64,000 bases of DNA from positions 27,636,420 through 27,700,419 of the forward strand of contig OX940865.1 in assembly GCA_954871525.1 (NCBI GenBank). Reading direction: 5' to 3'. Made by a program: the position numbers and the translations under genes. Origin of the DNA: Parietaria judaica. Its lineage: Eukaryota; Streptophyta; Magnoliopsida; Rosales; Urticaceae. Below are positions 59,449 through 64,000 of this stretch, piece by piece (position 1 is the first letter of the stretch; every line of letters starts with the position of its first letter). The notes under the pieces are model-generated. The model did no database searches. It saw only the letters and a program-made list of their open reading frames with translations, and had not been told where the DNA came from.

Positions 59449-62440
59449 AGTTACTTCTTGTGCCGATTCGGTTTCCATCCCAACCGCGCTAGGTGGCAAC
59501 CGAGTTTCAGAGTCAACCTAAAAAGTATTAAAATATGATTGTTAGGAATATCACAAGAATTACAAGTAATACTTATAACTGATATTATAAGAACATACCA
59601 GTTCAACTCTGCCGCGTCTGTAGTTTACAAATTACCGAGTTCCAAGTTCTAAATAAAGTGAAGTACTTGCTCCGTTTCCGCCATCATTCATCCAATAGCT
59701 TTTCGTATTCCGACTTCCGCGTGCCTTCCATAGAGTATTACGTCAACAGCCTGCTTGATTTATTTAGATATATATTATAAATTTAAATAATAAATGTAAA
59801 ATGGGCTGTACTCAAGTACCGTGTTTTTGTTGTTCACCTGATAATTAAAACATTTGCAAACAAATTTTCACTTTCATATTGAATATCTAAAAAATATTTC
59901 CTTCAAGTTTAACATGTTTTGTTTCTCACTTTTATGTATATCAGTGCCTATGGAGGAGAATAGATTGAATCGCCTTGCGAGAGCCTCGTCAGATTCCCGT
60001 ACCTGCTAAAATAACAATATCGTTAAAATAGTTAATTAAAAAAAATGATACACGCAAAACAGAAATAAGAATAGCGGATCATCAACTAACCTTCACATGT
60101 TAGGAAGAGCATGTCTTCGACTAACCTTCACGTGCATGTTAGGAAGAGCGGGTCTTCAACTAACTACATCGTTAGGAAGAGCGGGTCTTCAACTAACCTA
60201 TAGTGGTCAGGAAGAGCGGGTCTTCAACTAACCTATGGCTGTAAAGAAGAGCAAATTCTTCATCTAACCTATAGTCGTTAGGAAGAGTCCGTCTTCAACT
60301 AACCTATAGCCATTAGGAAGAAGAGCAATTCTATAACTAACCACTCGCTGTTAGGAAGAGCGAATCTTCCACTAACATGAAGCTGTTAGGAAGAGAGGGT
60401 CTTCAACTAACTTCTGCTTGTTAGGAAGAGCAATTGTTCATCTAACATACAGTCGTTCGGAAGAGCGGGTCTTCGACAAACCAATAACCATTAGGAAGAA
60501 AAGCATTCTTTCACTAATCTACAGCCGTTAGGAAGAGCCAATCTTCAACTAACCTGTACTTTTGTGTTAGGAAGATAGAGTCTTCATCTAACATACAGTC
60601 GTTCGGAAGAGCGGGTCTTCGACAAACCTATAACCATTAGGAAGGAAAGCATTCTTTCACTAGCCTACATCCGTTAAGAAGAGTGAATCTTCAAATAACC
60701 TGTATTTTGTGTTAGGAAGATAGAGTCTTCATCTAACATACAATCGTTCGGAAGAGCGGATCTTCGACAAACCTATAACCATTAGGAAGAAAAGCATTCT
60801 TTCACTAATCTACAGCCGTTAGGAAGAGCGAATCTTCAACTACACCGTACTTTTGTGTTAGGAAGATAAAGTCTTCATCTAACATACAATCGTTCGGAAG
60901 AGCGGATCTTCGACAAACCTATAACCATTAGGAAGAAAAGCATTCTTTCACTAATCTGCAGCCATTAGGAAGAGCGAATCTTCAACTAACCTGTACTTTT
61001 ATGTTAGGAAGATAGTCTTCATCTAACATACAATCGTTCGGAAGAGCGGGTCTTCGACAAACCAATAACCATTAGGAAGAAAAGCATTCTTTCACTAATC
61101 TACAGCCGTTAGGAAGAGCGAATCTTCAACTAACCTGTACTTTTGTGTTAGGAAGATAGAGTCTTCATCTAACATACAGTCGTTCGGAAGAGCGGATCTT
61201 CAACAAACATACAATCGCTCGGAAGAGTGGGTCTTCCACTAACCTTCATGTGTTAGGAAGAGCGGATCTTCGACTAACCTTTTAACTGTCAGGAAGAGCG
61301 GATCTTCGACCAACCTTTATTTGTCAGGAAGAGCGGATCTTCGACCAACCTTTATTTGTCAGGAAGAGCGGATCTTCGACCAACCTTTATTTGTCAGGAA
61401 GAGCAGATCTTCAACTAACGTCAATGCTTCTCGTGTTAGGAAGAGCTCATCTTCGACTAACCTTTCAATTATCGGGAAGAGCAGATCTTCGACCAACCTT
61501 TATTTGTCAGGAAGAGCGGATCTTCAACTAACATGATGTGTGATGGAGATTGGGTTTTCAACTTCCTCGAGTATCCCTGAAATTCGACCCATAAAAATAA
61601 AAGGTTCATTAGATAGGCGCAGGCATTATATTAACCCTAAACCCTAAATATGATAGACAATCACCTGAAGTTGCCAAATCTTTTGTTCCAAAGAATCCAT
61701 GAACTCGTAGGCATTGATACACACAGATGAGTTCATGCAATCTCCACCAATACACGACATAATGATTGATTCATTTTCAGAGAATCAATTCAATATGAAA
61801 TCTGTACAATAGAAACAGATAATCTGCAAATGTTGATAGTCGCAATCTGTGATCGGCGATACCTTGAGGCTTAGGCAACCTCTTTACACAAAGGCAAAGT
61901 TCCAACAAGAACCCAGAAACCTTCAAAACGCCGTTATCAACCTGAAACGCAAAAACAAAAATTAAAAATCCTCACAATAATTATCTCAAGTACGAATAAT
62001 CAATCTTTTTATTTTCTAGATTAACAACAGATCAAAGAAAGAAAGACTGAAAACCCGATCTTGCTTGCGAATCAAAATTCAAAGAAACCCCCAAAATCAA
62101 GTACAAAGTATCGAATCAAATAAAAATCAATAACTCAAATCTATAATTCTATCAGCACACGAAGAATTCAGTCCTTAACCCTAAAGCATTACCATCGATC
62201 CACCAAAATCACGAACGCAATTCAATTTGACGATACACAATTAGCCCTAACCTAAGAACCCAAAACTTCAGGCCAAATCACAGAGAGCTTCAACGAATTA
62301 CAAAATTCTCGAAATCTAGGTCTAGTTGCAAACCTAATCGACGATCGATGGCTTGAATTGATGTTGATGGCCGAGAGATTTCGTCCGGAATGTTGATGGC
62401 CGAAGAAACCCTAACCCTAGATCAAGAACGGAAGGAGTAC
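59449..62440 (-). other. Unidentified spliced-looking locus
   Basis: A series of GT-AG-bounded segments on the minus strand: leader about 62440-62333 (ends GATTAG/GTTTGC), 61941-61863, 61828-61665, 60002-59930, a piece ending at 59599, and 59517-59449. Segment 3 opens with MSCIGGDCMNSSVCINAYEF then MDSLEQKIWQLQ (ATG 61760). Segment 4 continues in phase with VRESDEALARRFNLFSSIGT. The last reads VDSETRLPPSAVGMETESAQ-EVT. The piece at 59.6-59.75 kb has stops in all frames, so the protein model does not run through. I do not recognise the product. It may be a gene with mis-seen exons, a decayed gene or a non-coding transcript. The 1.66-kb intron between 61665 and 60002 is filled by a tandem repeat array. 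Confidence 0.35.
60082..61540. repeat. Hairpin-forming minisatellite array, about 40 units
   Basis: Units of about 35-38 bp, each with GTTAG, GAAGA, a short loop (GCGGG or GCGGA), TCTTC, two bases and CTAAC. GTTAG/CTAAC and GAAGA/TCTTC are complementary, so every unit can fold into a ten-pair stem with a two-base bulge. Unit variants include CAGGAAGAG.. and TTAGGAAGAAAAGCATTCTT. In the centre a higher-order unit of about 134-156 bp (four short units) repeats six times. Its landmark (A(A/G)TCGTTCGG) occurs at about 60451, 60598, 60742, 60898, 61032 and 61178. The last part has simpler near-identical units with TTTATTTGTCAGGAAGAGCG. No coding frame of significance. Confidence 0.9.
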
Positions 62441-62956
62441 CGAAACATATTTAATTATTTGTATTATAATATTCGGTATTTATAATTATTAAGAATAAGA
62501 ATTATTAATTAAATAATTAATTATTAATTACTGTGAGCAAATCCACCTGTAGGCGAGGCCCATGGCCCATTTCGAATGTTAAATGGAGCCCAACTCAAAG
62601 CTGACTTGCTTATTTAATTACTAATTAATTAATTCAGATTTAATAACCGCGTAACTATTTAATATATATGTTGCTTATTATAATAGTACAAAGTACAAAC
62701 TCATTTGTTTGTTGGTTAATATTTTTAATGCTCATTATTTTATTCTAAATATTATATATATATATATAAGTGGTAAAATTTTAATAAAATTTCAACTTTT
62801 AAAAAAATTGATTTATAAAGTGCACAAAATTTGGAAAACAAATAATAACAGTAGACAGTAAACATTCTGACCGGACATTAACAAAATTACAACATGTCAG
62901 ATTAGGCAGCTTTGAATAGAATTAACGACATGTCGTTCGTCGTTCATAACAAAATT
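62441..62956. other. Intergenic region
   Basis: Promoter side of the unidentified minus-strand locus; AT-rich, with TA microsatellite at 62754-62768. No gene. Confidence 0.4.
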
Positions 62957-63267
62957 TAGGGCTGTCACGAAAACCCGGAATCCGGTTAAAAAACCGTATC
63001 CGTATCTTAAAATCCGGATCCAAAAACCGGATTCGGATACGGGTTTTGATTTTATAAAATCCGGTTAGAATAAATAAAAACTTAAGTTTTTATCTTTTTT
63101 TTTTAATAAATAAAAACCTAATCCGGATATTCGGATAACATACGGATCCAGTTTTAAAACCGGATTCGGATACCGGATCCGGGTTTTGAAAAGAGATATT
63201 CGAATTTTCGGATATCCAGATTCGGATAGTTATAAAAAATCGGATATCTGCTCCGGTTACAGCCCTA
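62957..63267. mobile_element. hAT-like element with CCGGAT repeats (311 bp)
   Basis: The ends are TAGGGCTGTCAC and, reverse-complemented, TAGGGCTGTAAC (11 of 12). Subterminal regions are packed with AATCCGG, ATCCGGAT, CGGATA and AACCGG words. Flanks contain TAACAAAA(TT) on the left and TAACAAAT on the right, suggesting an 8-bp duplication disturbed by a small indel. No coding capacity. It resembles the 48355 element in design but with different TIR and repeat words. Confidence 0.72.
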
Positions 63268-63454
63268 TAACAAATGCATGTGTTTTAAATTCAATTATAA
63301 TTCAATTGTTGCATAGAAGAACATGTGTACCCTCACGATTAAAACCGTGAAATCTACTAGAAGCTTCTTAGGCTGCCCAAACAATATTATGAACCCAAAA
63401 ATAAAGAACAATTGTGGCATAAATACTAAATCTTATATTATCTGTTAGGGTTAA

Positions 63455-64000
63455 TGACGGCAAAAATACTTAAAATTTGGTCAAAGAACCTTTCGTGTAG
63501 CCAAAGTTTAAGTGTAATGGAAAATAATATCCAAAGTCGCATTTGTGGAGTTGACTAGTGACCACTTCATTCTTGTTACGCCGTTAACTTGCCTATTAAC
63601 TCTAACCACGTGGACAAATATGTTTTATTGAGTGTAATAATTAGTGATTCAATTAGTTTTATAGAAATTATAAGAAATGCCCATTACGTGTCAAAGGTTT
63701 AAAAAAACGCACATGCGTGAGAGTAAAAAATACACACTGTGGGCATTTTTCTTAAACCTTTGATACAAAATGGGCATTTTTTAAAATAACCCTTAGTTTT
63801 ATTAAATAGTATTAATTAGAGGTTTAATTCGTTGTTTTTTTTCGTAAACGATGTTGATGTGAGCTCGTCCACGTGACAAAAATAATTATGTCAGCAACCC
63901 ACGTTTGTCCCCGTGGCGAGAATTAATGGGTATGTTAACTCTGTTACGATAATGAATTGATCAACTTCCAAAATGCGATTTTTTGGATATTTTTTACATC
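63455..64000. mobile_element. Foldback / long-TIR element, right part cut by window end
   Basis: The left arm from about 63505 (AATATCCAAAGTCGCATTT, GGAGTTGA, GTTACGCCGTTAAC, ATTAACTCTAACCACGTGG) is matched in reverse orientation by 63910-64000 (CCACGTTTGT, CCCGTGGCGAGAATTAAT, GTTAACTCTGTTACG, TCAACTTCCAAAATGCGA, TTGGATATTTTTT). The inverted arms are 90 bp or longer. The outer left end would be near 63455 and its partner lies beyond the window. A hairpin MITE is nested inside. Confidence 0.6.
63668..63795. mobile_element. Hairpin MITE, copy 2 (nested)
   Basis: Same hairpin family as 25985-26115: AAATGCCCATTACGTGTCAA, AGGTTTAAAAAAA on the left and TTTCTTAAACCTTTGATACA, AAATGGGCATTTTTT on the right. 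The shared loop contains GTGAGAGTAAAAAATACACA. It lies within the long-TIR element starting near 63455, so it inserted later. Confidence 0.78.

Noticed and set aside
61321..61536. 71-codon repetitive ORF (SGRADL.., KSRSSTN..)
   Set aside because: Translation of the hairpin minisatellite; unit length is not kept in frame across the array.
60082..61540. CRISPR-like repeat/spacer appearance of the array
   Set aside because: This is plant nuclear DNA, the spacers between cores are themselves repeated, units are variable and there are no cas genes.

Overview
This is plant nuclear DNA, almost certainly from a eudicot. Genes have GT-AG introns, intergenic DNA is AT-rich, and the proteins read as land-plant orthologues (SEC61 alpha, VPS2.1, BRX, NF-YA, PDAT1, WAV2, PMI1-related). 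No bacterial or organellar signature was seen. I rebuilt exon chains by following reading phase across splice sites. Seven of the eight complete genes are multi-exon or long single-ORF models whose lengths agree with their families.

Layout. 1-93 (minus) is the first coding exon of a SEC61 alpha gene that runs off the left edge. 2093-2557 (plus) is an intronless ATL-type RING-H2 E3 ligase. 4268-5695 (minus) is VPS2.1, an ESCRT-III subunit, in five exons. 6324-9835 is a tandem duplication of about 1.6 kb whose two units each carry a decayed SGS3-like zf-XS segment. 10-18.9 kb has no convincing gene and holds satellites, a short unidentified open segment and a hAT-type MITE. 18960-19781 (minus) is BIG GRAIN 1-like. 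23039-23848 (minus) is ribosomal protein eS27. 25102-29295 (minus) is a BREVIS RADIX family gene. 30668-32499 (minus) is NF-YA with a miR169 complementary site downstream of its stop. 34-39 kb is gene-free. 39112-43232 (minus) is PDAT1. 49474-52016 (plus) is WAV2 and 54053-57818 (minus) is a PMI1-related protein, converging on each other. 59.4-62.4 kb holds an unidentified spliced-looking minus-strand locus. A 1.46-kb array of about 40 hairpin-forming repeats lies in its putative intron.

The genes are functionally unrelated, as expected for plant chromosomal neighbours: ER translocation, endosomal sorting, auxin-related growth, translation, CCAAT transcription factor, oil synthesis, root waving and organelle movement. 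The most distinctive content is between genes. At least four short non-autonomous hAT-like elements have recognisable terminal inverted repeats (TIRs) and 8-bp target-site duplications (TSDs). Two of them, 277 and 280 bp and 20.5 kb apart, each carry eight copies of the palindrome TCGCGA and form CpG-dense islands in AT-rich DNA. There are also paired hairpin MITEs, one nested inside a larger foldback element, and the intronic hairpin array. All coordinates and repeat matches were read by eye; no alignment or database search was run.
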